DNA of 25,326 nt from Bacillota bacterium (GCA_023409435.1 JAEYHP010000176.1:1-25326); one strand, 5' to 3'. Shown: positions 1-7,238, counted from the stretch's first letter. Translations and numbers: made by a program. Notes: generated by a model not told the origin, from the sequence alone.

Positions 1-37
1 GGCCGGGTTCCCCTCCCCCCCGGGCACGCAAGGTGTC

Positions 38-64
38 CCATCTGACGCGTATGTCGTCAGATGG
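38..64. repeat. Perfect 10-bp hairpin downstream of the NADH oxidase gene
   Basis: The arms CCATCTGACG (38-47) and CGTCAGATGG (55-64) enclose a 7-nt loop. It lies past the 3' end of the minus-strand oxidase gene. Neither strand has a good T-run after it, so a terminator role is uncertain. Confidence 0.5.
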
Positions 65-102
65 AACTTATTTATATGGTTGCTTCTAAATATCTTAGCT
101 TT

Positions 103-124
103 GCAGGGCGGCGGAGCGCCCTGC
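103..124 (-). terminator. GC-rich hairpin just after the NADH oxidase stop codon
   Basis: The arms GCAGGGCG (103-110) and CGCCCTGC (117-124) form an 8-bp stem with a 6-nt loop, about 28 nt beyond the oxidase stop. This is where a transcription terminator would be expected. The sequence beyond it on the minus strand is AT-rich but has no continuous T-run, so termination would be weak or factor-assisted. Confidence 0.4.
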
Positions 125-151
125 TATGATAACTACGCTGTGTTGGAGGGC

Positions 152-1486
152 TCACTTCGCCGCCAGCGCCGCCAGCGTGATGTAATTGTATGGCTGGTTG
201 AAATGCGGCAGGAAGAAGATGTCGAGAAGTTTCAGCTTGTCGATGGTCACTCCCTCCTCGATGGCGAGTGAGAACATGTGGATACCCATGGAGATATCGT
301 ATGTGGATGCCATCTGCGCGCCGAGAACCCGGCGCGTATTTTTATCGTATACGATGCGCAGCTTCACGGGCGCGTTTTCCGCTTTAACGAACGGGGGCTT
401 CTGCAGATCCTCATACTGGGTATAAGCTGCGTCAAAACCCGCTCTTTTGGCGGCGGCCAGGCTGAAGCCGGTGGATACCATGTTGTAGCCGAATATGTGG
501 ATGCCGTTGGAGCCCTGTACGCCGGAGGATTCCATATGTGTGCCGCAGGCGTTGTGGGCGGCGATGATACCGCTTCTTACGGCGTTGGTGGCAAGCGCGA
601 CGTAGTTGCAGCCCTGGAGGGCGTTGTTGTATACGGCCGCGCAATCGCCTATGGCATAAACGTCCTGCATGCTGGCCCGCTGCCTGCGGTCCACCAGGTA
701 CGCGCCGTTGGGTATGGTGGCCAATTTTTCACGCCCTAAAATGCTGTTGGGCACAAAGCCGATGCAAAGCACCACCATATCCACGGCGTATTCGCCTTTA
801 TCGGTAGATATCGCGGATACGGCCTCCACGCCCTTTACGGCGGTGACGGTTTCGTTAAAGTGCAGTTCCACGCCGTTCTTTTCAAGCACATGATCCATAT
901 CGTGAGAGAACCAGTCGTCATAATAGCTGGTGAGGCATCCTTCGGCCACGTCAAAGAGCAGGGCGTGCCTGCCGCGGCGCTGTATGGCTTCCGCGATTTC
1001 CACGCCGATATAGCCCGCGCCGACGACGGCGACGGTGCCGATGTGCTCGGATTCGAGCGCGCGGTCAATGCGCATGCCGTCCTGGTACAGCTTGACGGAC
1101 TGTACGTTGGGCAAATTAAGCCCCTCGATGCGGGGAAGTATGGGCAGGGAACCTGTGGCTAGTATCAGCTTGTCATACGGTTCGGCGATTTCCTTGCCTT
1201 CCTTATCCACGGCGTGGACGGTTTTTTGTTCAAAATCGATCTGCGTGACCTCGGTCTCCATGTGGACCTTGGCGTTTCGCGCGCGGAACTTTTCCGCGGA
1301 GCAGTAGAACAGGCTTTCCGGGTCGTCGATCTGCCGCCCCACCCAAAGCGCCGTACCGCATCCAAGGTAGCTGATGTTGGAGTTGCGGTCAAACAGCGTA
1401 AGCTGCGCTTCCGGATAATTATCCAGTATGGTGTTGGCGGCGGCGGTCCCCGCGTGGTTTGCGCCGATGATTACGATCTTCGTCAT
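152..1486 (-). CDS. FAD-dependent NADH oxidase / CoA-disulfide reductase family enzyme
   Basis: A 444-residue cytosolic flavoprotein of the pyridine nucleotide-disulfide oxidoreductase superfamily. The N-terminal FAD-binding loop contains GANHAG (8-13), with the His that NADH oxidases and peroxidases keep next to the flavin. A single redox cysteine lies in LGCGTALWVG (Cys43), the position used as cysteine sulfenate in water-forming NADH oxidases. An NAD-binding GAGYIG motif follows near residue 156, and IGDCAAVYN is the second FAD contact. The C-terminal dimerisation domain is complete. The likely role is oxygen or peroxide detoxification with NADH regeneration; CoA-disulfide or polysulfide reduction is the main alternative and cannot be excluded from sequence. 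The ATG at 1486 follows AAGGAG (1497-1502) by 10 nt. A Fur/PerR-like site lies just upstream. The gene appears monocistronic and divergent from glnS. Confidence 0.88.
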   Translation of the reverse strand: MTKIVIIGANHAGTAAANTILDNYPEAQLTLFDRNSNISYLGCGTALWVGRQIDDPESLFYCSAEKFRARNAKVHMETEVTQIDFEQKTVHAVDKEGKEIAEPYDKLILATGSLPILPRIEGLNLPNVQSVKLYQDGMRIDRALESEHIGTVAVVGAGYIGVEIAEAIQRRGRHALLFDVAEGCLTSYYDDWFSHDMDHVLEKNGVELHFNETVTAVKGVEAVSAISTDKGEYAVDMVVLCIGFVPNSILGREKLATIPNGAYLVDRRQRASMQDVYAIGDCAAVYNNALQGCNYVALATNAVRSGIIAAHNACGTHMESSGVQGSNGIHIFGYNMVSTGFSLAAAKRAGFDAAYTQYEDLQKPPFVKAENAPVKLRIVYDKNTRRVLGAQMASTYDISMGIHMFSLAIEEGVTIDKLKLLDIFFLPHFNQPYNYITLAALAAK

Positions 1487-1506
1487 GGCCAGTAAGCTCC
1501 TTCAAG

Positions 1507-1521
1507 TGATTATCATTCTAG
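1507..1521 (-). promoter_or_regulatory. Candidate Fur/PerR-type operator upstream of the NADH oxidase
   Basis: The 15-bp sequence TGATTATCATTCTAG (plus strand) partly matches the 7-1-7 inverted repeat used by Fur-family regulators. By my alignment about 11 of 15 positions fit the PerR consensus on the minus strand. It lies about 20 bp upstream of the oxidase start, overlapping where RNA polymerase would clear the promoter. PerR or Fur control of an oxygen-reducing enzyme would make sense, but half the motif is degenerate. Confidence 0.3.
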
Positions 1522-1722
1522 TCTGGCTTGTTTGCTGGCGTCTATCGCCACAAAAGTTTGTGATCTCCTTAACAATAAGATACCACGCCCCATACGTTTG
1601 TAACGCAGTGCCGCCGCCCATGTTAAAAAAATTACAGACTTTTCTTTTATTACCACTGTATGAACGGCCTCCCGCAAAACGTACCGAATTCCGGCAAGGC
1701 GGCGTAGTATGGGTTAGAAGCA

Positions 1723-1751
1723 TTGACAACCTTTCCGGCGTAGATGATAAT
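1723..1751 (+). promoter_or_regulatory. SigA-type promoter for glnS
   Basis: A perfect -35 TTGACA (1723-1728) is separated by 17 bp from a -10 GATAAT (1746-1751). Transcription would begin near 1758, giving a leader of about 300 nt before glnS at 2065. That leader is filled by consecutive hairpins. Confidence 0.7.
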
Positions 1752-1813
1752 ATTGGAATGAAAACGCTGGGAATACTCTAGATCATCACCCTTCTAAGGG
1801 GCGTGGGGGTTTG

Positions 1814-2030
1814 CGGCAGGGCTTCCCTATGGGAAGGCCCCTGCTTTCAATCCGATTTGGACGATTGGTTGTGCAGCGTTAAGCTGCACATCATTCCTTG
1901 CCGAATACCCGAATGTGTCATTCGGGTGCATGTGCGTCAAATCGGTGGAAAAAATGCCGCTAGCAGAGGCATTTTAACCCGCAGAAAACCCGTCGATAAA
2001 GTCCACAGGACTTATCGACGGTCTGCAATA
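1814..2030 (+). other. Chain of consecutive hairpins in the glnS leader
   Basis: Five strong hairpins follow one another in the predicted glnS 5' leader. (1) 1814-1844, closing on CTTCCC-TAT-GGGAAG with one bulge. (2) 1870-1890, TGTGCAGC/GCTGCACA. (3) 1907-1927, ACCCGAATG-TGT-CATTCGGGT. (4) 1951-1975, AAAATGCC/GGCATTTT. (5) 1992-2019, GTCGATAAAGTCC/GGACTTATCGAC with one bulged A, extendable by GCAGA/TCTGC. Hairpins 2 and 3 are enclosed by CCGATTT-GACG (1852-1863, one bulged G) pairing with CGTCAAATCGG (1935-1945), which makes a three-way junction. I found no T-box core motif and no clear U-tract terminator. Part of it is a dispersed repeat (1863-1930), so it may be repeat-derived rather than a dedicated riboregulator. 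Confidence 0.55.
1863..1930 (-). repeat. Dispersed two-hairpin repeat, copy 1 (left of glnS)
   Basis: Read on the minus strand, this 68-nt segment aligns along its length with 3897-3966 on the plus strand. The shared blocks are TGCACCCGAATG, CATTCGGGTAT, AAGGAATGATGT and TGCACAACCAATC, with single mismatches in the last two. It folds into two hairpins. One has the conserved stem ACCCGAATG/CATTCGGGT with a variable triloop. The other has a stem that differs between copies but stays paired. The two copies are in inverted orientation and flank glnS. Confidence 0.75.
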
Positions 2031-2064
2031 CTTGCATTTTAAAAGCGTAAAGGAGCGTGTACAT

Positions 2065-3702
2065 ATGGAAGAGCTGCGATCCAAGAACTTTATTGAGGAA
2101 GCCATCGAGCAGGATCTGCAGCAGCAGCGGGCGACGCACATTCAGACCCGGTTTCCGCCCGAACCCAACGGCTACCTGCATATTGGCCATGCCAAGGCTT
2201 TGTATATCGATTTTTCCATGGCGGAGCAGTACGGCGGCAAGTGCAACCTAAGGTATGACGACACCAACCCCACCAAAGAGGATGAGGAATATGTGGACGC
2301 CATACAGGAGGATATCCGCTGGCTGGGCTTTAAATGGGCCAACGTGTTCTACGGCTCGGATTATTTTGATACCTGCTACGAGCTTGCGGTTAAGCTCATA
2401 AAAAAAGGCGTCGCCTACGTGTGCGATCTCTCCAAGGACGAAATGCGCGAATACCGCGGCACGTTGACCGAGCCCGGCAAAAACTCCCCCTACCGGGACC
2501 GCAGCGTGGAGGAGAACCTCGACCTGTTTGCGCGCATGAAAAACGGCGAGTTTCCGGACGGCACCCGCACGCTGCGCGCAAAAATCGACATGTCCTCCCC
2601 CAACGTCATCATGCGCGATCCCGCCATGTACCGCATCATCCACATGGCGCACCACCACACGGGAGACAGATGGTGCATCTACCCCATGTACGATTTCGCG
2701 CACCCCATACAGGACGCCATAGAGGGCGTGACGCATTCGCTCTGTTCCCTTGAATATGAAATCCACCGCCCGCTTTACGACTGGGTGGTGGAGCAGTGTG
2801 AATTCGATCCCAAGCCCAGGCAAATTGAGTTTGCGCGGTTGAACCTCACCAACACCATCATGTCCAAGCGGTATTTAAGAAGGTTGGTGGAGGAAGGGCG
2901 TGTTTCCGGCTGGGACGATCCCAGGATGCCTACCCTCTGCGGACTAAGGCGCCGCGGCTACACGCCCGAGGCCATACGGGATTTTTTGAACCGTGTGGGC
3001 GTCGCCAAAGCGGATTCTGTGGTGGAAACCGCCATGCTGGAACATTGCGTGCGCGAGCACCTCAACGAGATTGCCCCGCGCATGATGGCGGTGCTTGACC
3101 CTGTGAAGCTGATAATTGAAAACTGGCCGGAAGGAAAAGCGGAAGAAATCGAGATCGAAAACCACCCTAATGTCCCCGAAATGGGTACGCGCAAGGTTCT
3201 GTTCGGGCGAGAGCTGTACATTGAGCGGGAGGATTTCATGGTGGACCCGCCCAAGAAGTATTTCCGGCTCCAGCCGGACGGCGAGGTACGTTTAAAATCC
3301 GCCTATATCGTCAAATGCACAGGCTATGAAACGGACGACGCGGGCAACATCACGCTGATTAAGTGCAGCTACGACCCGGAGAGCAAGTCCGGCGAAGGCA
3401 CCCGCAAGGTGAAAGGCACGCTGCATTGGGTGAACGTGCAGGACGCTGTTCCCGCCGAAGTCCGTCTTTACGAAGCTTTAATCACCGATGACGTGGTGGA
3501 TAAGGACGATTTTATTGAAAAGCTGAACCCCAACAGCCTCACCACCATCCGCGCATACGTGGAGCCTGCGCTTGCAAGCGAAAAGCCGGGCGACAAATCC
3601 CAATTCATGCGCATGGGCTATTTCTGTGCGGATCTCAGCCATACGCAGGAGAAGCCCGCATTTAACCGGGTAGTGGAGTTGCGCGATAGTTGGAAAGGGT
3701 AA
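2065..3702 (+). CDS. glnS: Glutaminyl-tRNA synthetase
   Basis: A 545-residue class I aminoacyl-tRNA synthetase that attaches glutamine to tRNA-Gln in the cytosol. It has the GlnRS-type N-terminus PPEPNGYLHIGH (HIGH at 39-42), the amino-acid pocket segment YDDTNP, and the KMSKS-equivalent IMSKR (265-269), followed by the GlnRS hallmark GWDDPRMPTLCGLRRRG. The C-terminal half matches the two beta-barrel anticodon-binding domains, and the length is normal for the family. A longer reading frame begins at 2032, but the ATG at 2065 has AAAGGAG (2049-2055) at good spacing and is preferred. It has its own promoter and a long hairpin-rich leader. gltX follows in the same direction after about 330 bp of repeats. 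Many Firmicutes lack GlnRS and amidate Glu-tRNA-Gln, so the gene may have been gained by transfer. Confidence 0.97.
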   Translation: MEELRSKNFIEEAIEQDLQQQRATHIQTRFPPEPNGYLHIGHAKALYIDFSMAEQYGGKCNLRYDDTNPTKEDEEYVDAIQEDIRWLGFKWANVFYGSDYFDTCYELAVKLIKKGVAYVCDLSKDEMREYRGTLTEPGKNSPYRDRSVEENLDLFARMKNGEFPDGTRTLRAKIDMSSPNVIMRDPAMYRIIHMAHHHTGDRWCIYPMYDFAHPIQDAIEGVTHSLCSLEYEIHRPLYDWVVEQCEFDPKPRQIEFARLNLTNTIMSKRYLRRLVEEGRVSGWDDPRMPTLCGLRRRGYTPEAIRDFLNRVGVAKADSVVETAMLEHCVREHLNEIAPRMMAVLDPVKLIIENWPEGKAEEIEIENHPNVPEMGTRKVLFGRELYIEREDFMVDPPKKYFRLQPDGEVRLKSAYIVKCTGYETDDAGNITLIKCSYDPESKSGEGTRKVKGTLHWVNVQDAVPAEVRLYEALITDDVVDKDDFIEKLNPNSLTTIRAYVEPALASEKPGDKSQFMRMGYFCADLSHTQEKPAFNRVVELRDSWKG

Positions 3703-3840
3703 GACGTTGGAGCTTTGCCCCAGCGCTCCACAGTTTGCAATGGTCGTGCCGCGTTGCGGCAAGGCCGCGCCTTGCACTCCCTTGCTTACTGGGCTTACGC
3801 CGCGCTGTGTCCGCCACAGGCGGCGCGCGGCTCCGCCCCA

Positions 3841-3868
3841 CCAAAGGGATACATCCCTTTGGAATCCC
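3841..3868. repeat. GGAATCCC-type hairpin repeat, copy 1
   Basis: A perfect 9-bp stem, CCAAAGGGA (3841-3849) with TCCCTTTGG (3854-3862), has the 4-nt loop TACA and is followed by AATCCC. The same design recurs at 19713-19740 with different stem bases, which marks a family of dispersed intergenic hairpins. Confidence 0.65.
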
Positions 3869-3896
3869 ATCTTTATATACGCTTTCTTCTGCTTCT

Positions 3897-3966
3897 TGCA
3901 CCCGAATGGTACATTCGGGTATCCTCTAAGGATTGATGTACATGCCTACGGCCTGCACAACCGATC
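3897..3966 (+). repeat. Dispersed two-hairpin repeat, copy 2 (right of glnS)
   Basis: This is the inverted partner of 1863-1930. The first hairpin is ACCCGAATG-GTA-CATTCGGGT (3900-3920); stem bases are identical to copy 1 and only the triloop differs. The second hairpin pairs TGTACATGCC with GGCCTGCACA around a TAC loop. Its inner stem differs from copy 1 yet is still complementary, as expected if the fold is selected or if inverted-repeat DNA is being corrected. Confidence 0.75.
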
Positions 3967-4030
3967 TTTCGCGGAAAGAAAAGAAGATCGTTCCCCATCG
4001 TTCTTCTATCATCAAAAGGAGTCATGATAT

Positions 4031-5476
4031 ATGTCAGTACGCACCCGCTTCGCCCCGAGCCCCACGGGGTACATGCATATCGGCAACCTGCGCTCGGCTC
4101 TTTACGCCTACCTGTTCGCCCGCAAAAACAAGGGCACATTCCTGCTGCGCATCGAGGATACGGACCAGGAGCGCTATGTGGAAGGCGCGGTGGAAGTGAT
4201 ATACGAAACGCTCCAATCCGTGGGCATGGATTGGGACGAAGGCCCGGACAAGGGCGGTGATTACGGCCCATATGTGCAGAGCGAGCGCAAGATGCTCTAT
4301 TTGCCGTATGCGGAGCAGCTTATTGAAAGCGGACATGCCTACCGCTGCTTCTGCACAAAGGAAGAGCTGGAGGAGCGCCGGGCGGAGGCTTCCGCGCGCG
4401 GGGAAACGTTCAAGTACGATAAGCACTGCCAGCATTTAAGCAAGGACGAAATACAGGCAAAACAGGATGCAGGCGTTCCCTGCGTGATCCGCCAGAACGT
4501 GCCGGAGGAAGGCACCACCACGTTCCACGACCTGCTGTTTGGCAGCATCACGGTGGAGAACAGCACCCTCGATGATAACGTGCTGATTAAGGCCGACGGC
4601 ATGCCCACCTACAACTTTGCGAACGTCGTGGACGACCACCTGATGGCGATTACCCACGTGATGCGCGGCATGGAATACCTCTCCTCCGCGCCGAAGTATG
4701 ATTTGCTGTATCAGGCGTTCGGGTGGGAGATTCCGCAGTATATCCATATGCCGCCCATCATGAAGGACGCGCAGCATAAGCTCTCTAAGCGCACGGGCGA
4801 TGCTTCCTTCCAGGGCCTTATCGCAAAAGGGTACTTAAAAGAAGCCGTGCTCAACTACATCGTTCTTTTGGGCTGGAACCCCGGGGACGACCGGGAGAAG
4901 TTCACGCTTGATGAACTCATCGACGCGTTTGATATTTCCGGCATGAGCAAGTCCCCCGCCATATTCGACCCCATGAAGCTGACGTGGCTCAACGCGGAAT
5001 ATATCCGCGCGCTGACGCCGGAAGAATTTACGTCTTATGCTGCGCCGTATTATAAAGAAGCAGGCATCGGCCATATGGATACAAGCGTGCTCTGCCGCAT
5101 TTTGCAGCCGCGAACGGAGACGTTTGCCCAAATCCCGCCCATGGTGGATTTCTTTACGGCATTGGATGAAAGCTACGACGCCGAGCTCTTTACCAACAAA
5201 AAGAGCAAGACGGATTCCGAAGTTTCAAAATCCGTATTGGATATGGTGATCCCCGCGCTCGAAGCACTGCCCGAATGGACGGAGAAGGTGCTGCATTCCT
5301 TGCTCATCGGCATGGCGGAGCAAAAGGGCATGAAGAACGGTACGCTCCTCTGGCCCGTACGCATCGCGCTTGCGGGCAAGCTTGTGACCCCTGGCGGCGC
5401 TATCGAGATCGCGTACCTCTTAGGCCGGGAAGAAGCCATGCGGCGGCTTGCAGTTGGGAGAAAGAAGCTCGGGTAA
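4031..5476 (+). CDS. gltX: Glutamyl-tRNA synthetase
   Basis: A 481-residue class I synthetase that charges tRNA-Glu and so supplies protein synthesis. The Rossmann fold begins with RFAPSPTGYMHIGN (HIGH-type HIGN at 16-19), continues with LLRIEDTDQERY, and contains the KMSKS loop as KLSKRTGD (250-254). The C-terminal helical anticodon-binding domain is of bacterial type. The ATG at 4031 follows AAAAGGAG (4014-4021) by about 9 nt. It lies downstream of glnS on the same strand and ends before a hairpin region and a strong terminator at 5685-5717. With GlnRS present, this enzyme is expected to discriminate against tRNA-Gln, but that cannot be read from the sequence alone. Confidence 0.97.
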   Translation: MSVRTRFAPSPTGYMHIGNLRSALYAYLFARKNKGTFLLRIEDTDQERYVEGAVEVIYETLQSVGMDWDEGPDKGGDYGPYVQSERKMLYLPYAEQLIESGHAYRCFCTKEELEERRAEASARGETFKYDKHCQHLSKDEIQAKQDAGVPCVIRQNVPEEGTTTFHDLLFGSITVENSTLDDNVLIKADGMPTYNFANVVDDHLMAITHVMRGMEYLSSAPKYDLLYQAFGWEIPQYIHMPPIMKDAQHKLSKRTGDASFQGLIAKGYLKEAVLNYIVLLGWNPGDDREKFTLDELIDAFDISGMSKSPAIFDPMKLTWLNAEYIRALTPEEFTSYAAPYYKEAGIGHMDTSVLCRILQPRTETFAQIPPMVDFFTALDESYDAELFTNKKSKTDSEVSKSVLDMVIPALEALPEWTEKVLHSLLIGMAEQKGMKNGTLLWPVRIALAGKLVTPGGAIEIAYLLGREEAMRRLAVGRKKLG

Positions 5477-5684
5477 ATCTTTATAAAACTGTCGCCGTGG
5501 TGGTGTGGACCGTCGGAAGGCCTCGGGTACTAGGCCTGCGGGCTATCGTAAAGTTTATTATATCGGTGCCCCGTTCTTAAGAAAGGGGTGTGGGGAAACG
5601 TAGTTTCCCCACATTAAAAAAACAAACGTCGGCGCGCTTACGCGCCGATACCTTGAAACCTTAAGCAGGTTTATGGATACTCTG

Positions 5685-5717
5685 GGCTCCGCTTTTCAAG
5701 CGGAGCCTTTCTTTTTT
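5685..5717 (+). terminator. Intrinsic terminator after gltX
   Basis: A perfect 10-bp GC-rich stem, GGCTCCGCTT (5685-5694) with AAGCGGAGCC (5698-5707), has the triloop TTC and is followed by TTTCTTTTTT. This is a textbook Rho-independent terminator that separates gltX from spoIIR. Confidence 0.9.
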
Positions 5718-5723
5718 GCCCCT

Positions 5724-5752
5724 GTCTAAAACGCCGGATAACTGTGCATACT
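5724..5752 (+). promoter_or_regulatory. Candidate forespore (SigF-type) promoter for spoIIR
   Basis: GTCTA (5724-5728), a 15-bp spacer and GTGCATACT (5744-5752) fit the SigF pattern GYATA-N15-GGNRANANT with a few mismatches. Its position, 29 bp before the spoIIR start, is right, and spoIIR is a known SigF target in Bacillus. No SigA-type promoter stands out here. The match alone is weak; the gene identity is what favours it. Confidence 0.35.
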
Positions 5753-5780
5753 TCACACATACCATGCACAGGAGGCGTAT

Positions 5781-6374
5781 ATGCGTATCATCAGGCCGGT
5801 TACCGTGCTGTTTTCCATTTTACTGATATTGTTCTTTTACCATGAGGCGGTCGATCCGTCTCTGCTTAATGCCGTACCTGCCGTACAGGAGGCGATGCTG
5901 CATAAGGACAACGCGCCCGAAGTATTGCGGCTGCATATTTTAGCCAACAGCGACAGCGCGGAGGACCAGCGCGTAAAGCTTCTGGTCCGGGACGCGCTGA
6001 TTAAAGAATTCGCTCCAGCGGGCTCTTTGAAAGAAGCCGAGGAGGTGCTTTTAGACGATGGCGGCGGGGTGCTGGAGACTGTGAACCGCGTTTTAAAAGA
6101 GCAGGGCTGTGGCTATGGCGCGCAGCTTCGTTTGGGCGTTATGGAATTTCCGGAAAAACAGTACGGAGATATGACCTACCCTGCCGGAAAATACGAGGCG
6201 TTGCGGGTGGAGCTTGGGAACGCCGCGGGTCAGAACTGGTGGTGCGTGCTCTTCCCTCCCCTGTGCCTTGTGGATATCGGCGTGGAGGACATTCCAAATA
6301 GCGACGAGCTGGTGTTTGAAAGCGACATCGCCAGGCTTATCGAGCAATGGAAGAAAGAGCAGGCGGCCAGTTAA
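5781..6374 (+). CDS. spoIIR: Stage II sporulation protein R (SpoIIR)
   Basis: A 197-residue protein with an N-terminal hydrophobic segment (about 6-20) acting as signal peptide or anchor. The SpoIIR core is clear: LRLHILANSDSAEDQ (49-63), then a charged helix KLLVRDALIKEF. In endospore formers SpoIIR is made in the forespore under SigF and exported to the intermembrane space. There it triggers SpoIIGA, which processes pro-SigE in the mother cell. The ATG at 5781 follows AGGAGG at about 7 nt. The gene stands alone between a terminator and an unrelated helical protein gene. Its presence is the best evidence that the organism sporulates. Length and motif order are normal for the family. Confidence 0.93.
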   Translation: MRIIRPVTVLFSILLILFFYHEAVDPSLLNAVPAVQEAMLHKDNAPEVLRLHILANSDSAEDQRVKLLVRDALIKEFAPAGSLKEAEEVLLDDGGGVLETVNRVLKEQGCGYGAQLRLGVMEFPEKQYGDMTYPAGKYEALRVELGNAAGQNWWCVLFPPLCLVDIGVEDIPNSDELVFESDIARLIEQWKKEQAAS

Positions 6375-6468
6375 ACTGGGTAGTTTCTCCCGCATTGCCC
6401 CTTCTTTAAACTGGGTTATTTTGTCTGGTGCGGCATACAATGAAGCAGCACGTTTAGGAGGGATGCAA

Positions 6469-7029
6469 ATGGCTGAACAGGTCTGTATTACCCCTGCGCA
6501 GGTGGAATTATCCAACACGTTACGAAGGCTATGGATAGAACACGTATTGTGGACCAGGATGTTTATTCAGAGTACGCTTAATAGCTCGGGTGATGTGCAG
6601 GAAGTCACCAACCGCCTTCTGCAAAACCCCGCCGATTTTGCGGCCGCGCTTACCCCACTTTACGGGGAGACTGCCGCCGGAAGATTTGAAGCGTTTTTCC
6701 GGGACCATCTTCTCATTGCGGCCGCTCTGGTAAACGCGGCGAAGGCGGGAGATATGGCCGCGTACAATGAACAGCGAACAAGATGGTATGAAAACGCCGA
6801 CGACATCGCAAATTATCTTGTGCAAATCAATCCCAATTGGAGCGAGAGGGACTGGCAGAGCATGATGTATGATCACCTCTATATGACGGAACTGGAGGCC
6901 ATGCAGATCGCCGGAAGAGAGTATGCACAGAGTATCCGGCAATTTGACCAAATTCAACAGCAGGCGCTGCAAATGGCCGATGAGATGGCTCGCGGAATTA
7001 TCGCGCAATTCCCTGCAAGATTCCGCTGA
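6469..7029 (+). CDS. Conserved helical protein of unknown function
   Basis: A 186-residue soluble, probably all-helical protein. Recognisable conserved stretches are LRRLWIEHVLWTR near the N-terminus, NPADFA, LYGETAAGRFE, HLLIAAALVNAAKAGD, WYENADDIA and MADEMARGIIAQFP. From memory, close relatives in Bacillus and Clostridia are often labelled acetylglutamate kinase, but no kinase fold or nucleotide motif is visible and I regard that name as wrong. An open frame extends back to 6214 inside spoIIR in another frame. The ATG at 6469 is preferred because AGGAGG (6457-6462) lies 6 nt before it; an ATG at 6463 abuts the same site and is too close. There is no predicted membrane segment or signal peptide. 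It may share a transcript with spoIIR (94-bp gap). Confidence 0.85.
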   Translation: MAEQVCITPAQVELSNTLRRLWIEHVLWTRMFIQSTLNSSGDVQEVTNRLLQNPADFAAALTPLYGETAAGRFEAFFRDHLLIAAALVNAAKAGDMAAYNEQRTRWYENADDIANYLVQINPNWSERDWQSMMYDHLYMTELEAMQIAGREYAQSIRQFDQIQQQALQMADEMARGIIAQFPARFR

Positions 7030-7107
7030 CGGCATAAATCAATCATATTTGAGCAATATCGAAAAGAGTGAGTTCTTGACGGAACCAGCGGTATGTTGGC
7101 GCAAGCC

Positions 7108-7136
7108 TTGACAAGCGAACCGCAGTTCTGTACAAT
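7108..7136 (+). promoter_or_regulatory. SigA-type promoter for the thiT leader
   Basis: TTGACA (7108-7113), a 17-bp spacer and TACAAT (7131-7136). The start point would be near 7143, just upstream of the TPP riboswitch at 7162. Confidence 0.85.
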
Positions 7137-7161
7137 AAGGGACATCAAAATTGAATATCCA

Positions 7162-7238
7162 CCGCTGGGGGCGCTGGCAACTGCCGGCTGAGAGAGACCC
7201 TTAGAACCTGTTTAGGTAATCCTAACGTAGGGAAGCGG
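7162..7238 (+). promoter_or_regulatory. TPP riboswitch (THI element) controlling thiT
   Basis: The conserved THI-box blocks are present in order: CTGAGAGAGACCC, AGAACCTG, GGTAAT and CGTAGGGAAG. Helix P1 closes as CCGCT (7162-7166) with AGCGG (7234-7238). Such aptamers bind thiamine pyrophosphate. An intrinsic terminator follows 20 nt later, so control is most likely by transcription termination when TPP is plentiful. It sits between a strong promoter and thiT. Confidence 0.96.

Larger units (their letters stand above)
3703..4030 (+). other. Repeat-rich intergenic region between glnS and gltX
   Basis: This 328-bp gap holds no convincing gene. It starts with a hairpin, TGGAGC (3708-3713) with GCTCCA (3725-3730), just after the glnS stop. 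GC-rich palindromic DNA follows (about 3740-3840). Next come a copy of the GGAATCCC-type hairpin repeat (3841-3868), the second two-hairpin repeat (3897-3966), and a further stem CGATCTT (3962-3968) with AAGATCG (3984-3990). The gltX ribosome binding site is at its end. I saw no convincing promoter or T-box for gltX here, so gltX may be read through from glnS. Confidence 0.6.
5477..5780 (+). other. Hairpin-rich intergenic region after gltX
   Basis: No gene is visible in these 304 bp. There is a hairpin TGTGGGGAAAC-GTA-GTTTCCCCACA (5589-5613, 11-bp perfect stem), then TCGGCGCG-CTTA-CGCGCCGA (5629-5648, 8 bp), then an intrinsic terminator at 5685-5717 and a possible sporulation promoter at 5724-5752. 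The segment CCCCGTTCTTAAGAAAGGGG upstream of the first hairpin resembles the start of the hairpin chain near 1790-1810. Confidence 0.6.

Noticed and set aside
1758..2064. T-box riboswitch upstream of glnS or gltX
   Set aside because: I looked for the GTGGNACC core in both leaders and did not find it. Only the leuS leader has it.
2248..2823. 191-codon open frame on the minus strand opposite glnS
   Set aside because: It lies wholly inside a clear synthetase gene, has no ribosome binding site and no recognisable domain. It is a shadow of codon bias in GC-rich DNA.
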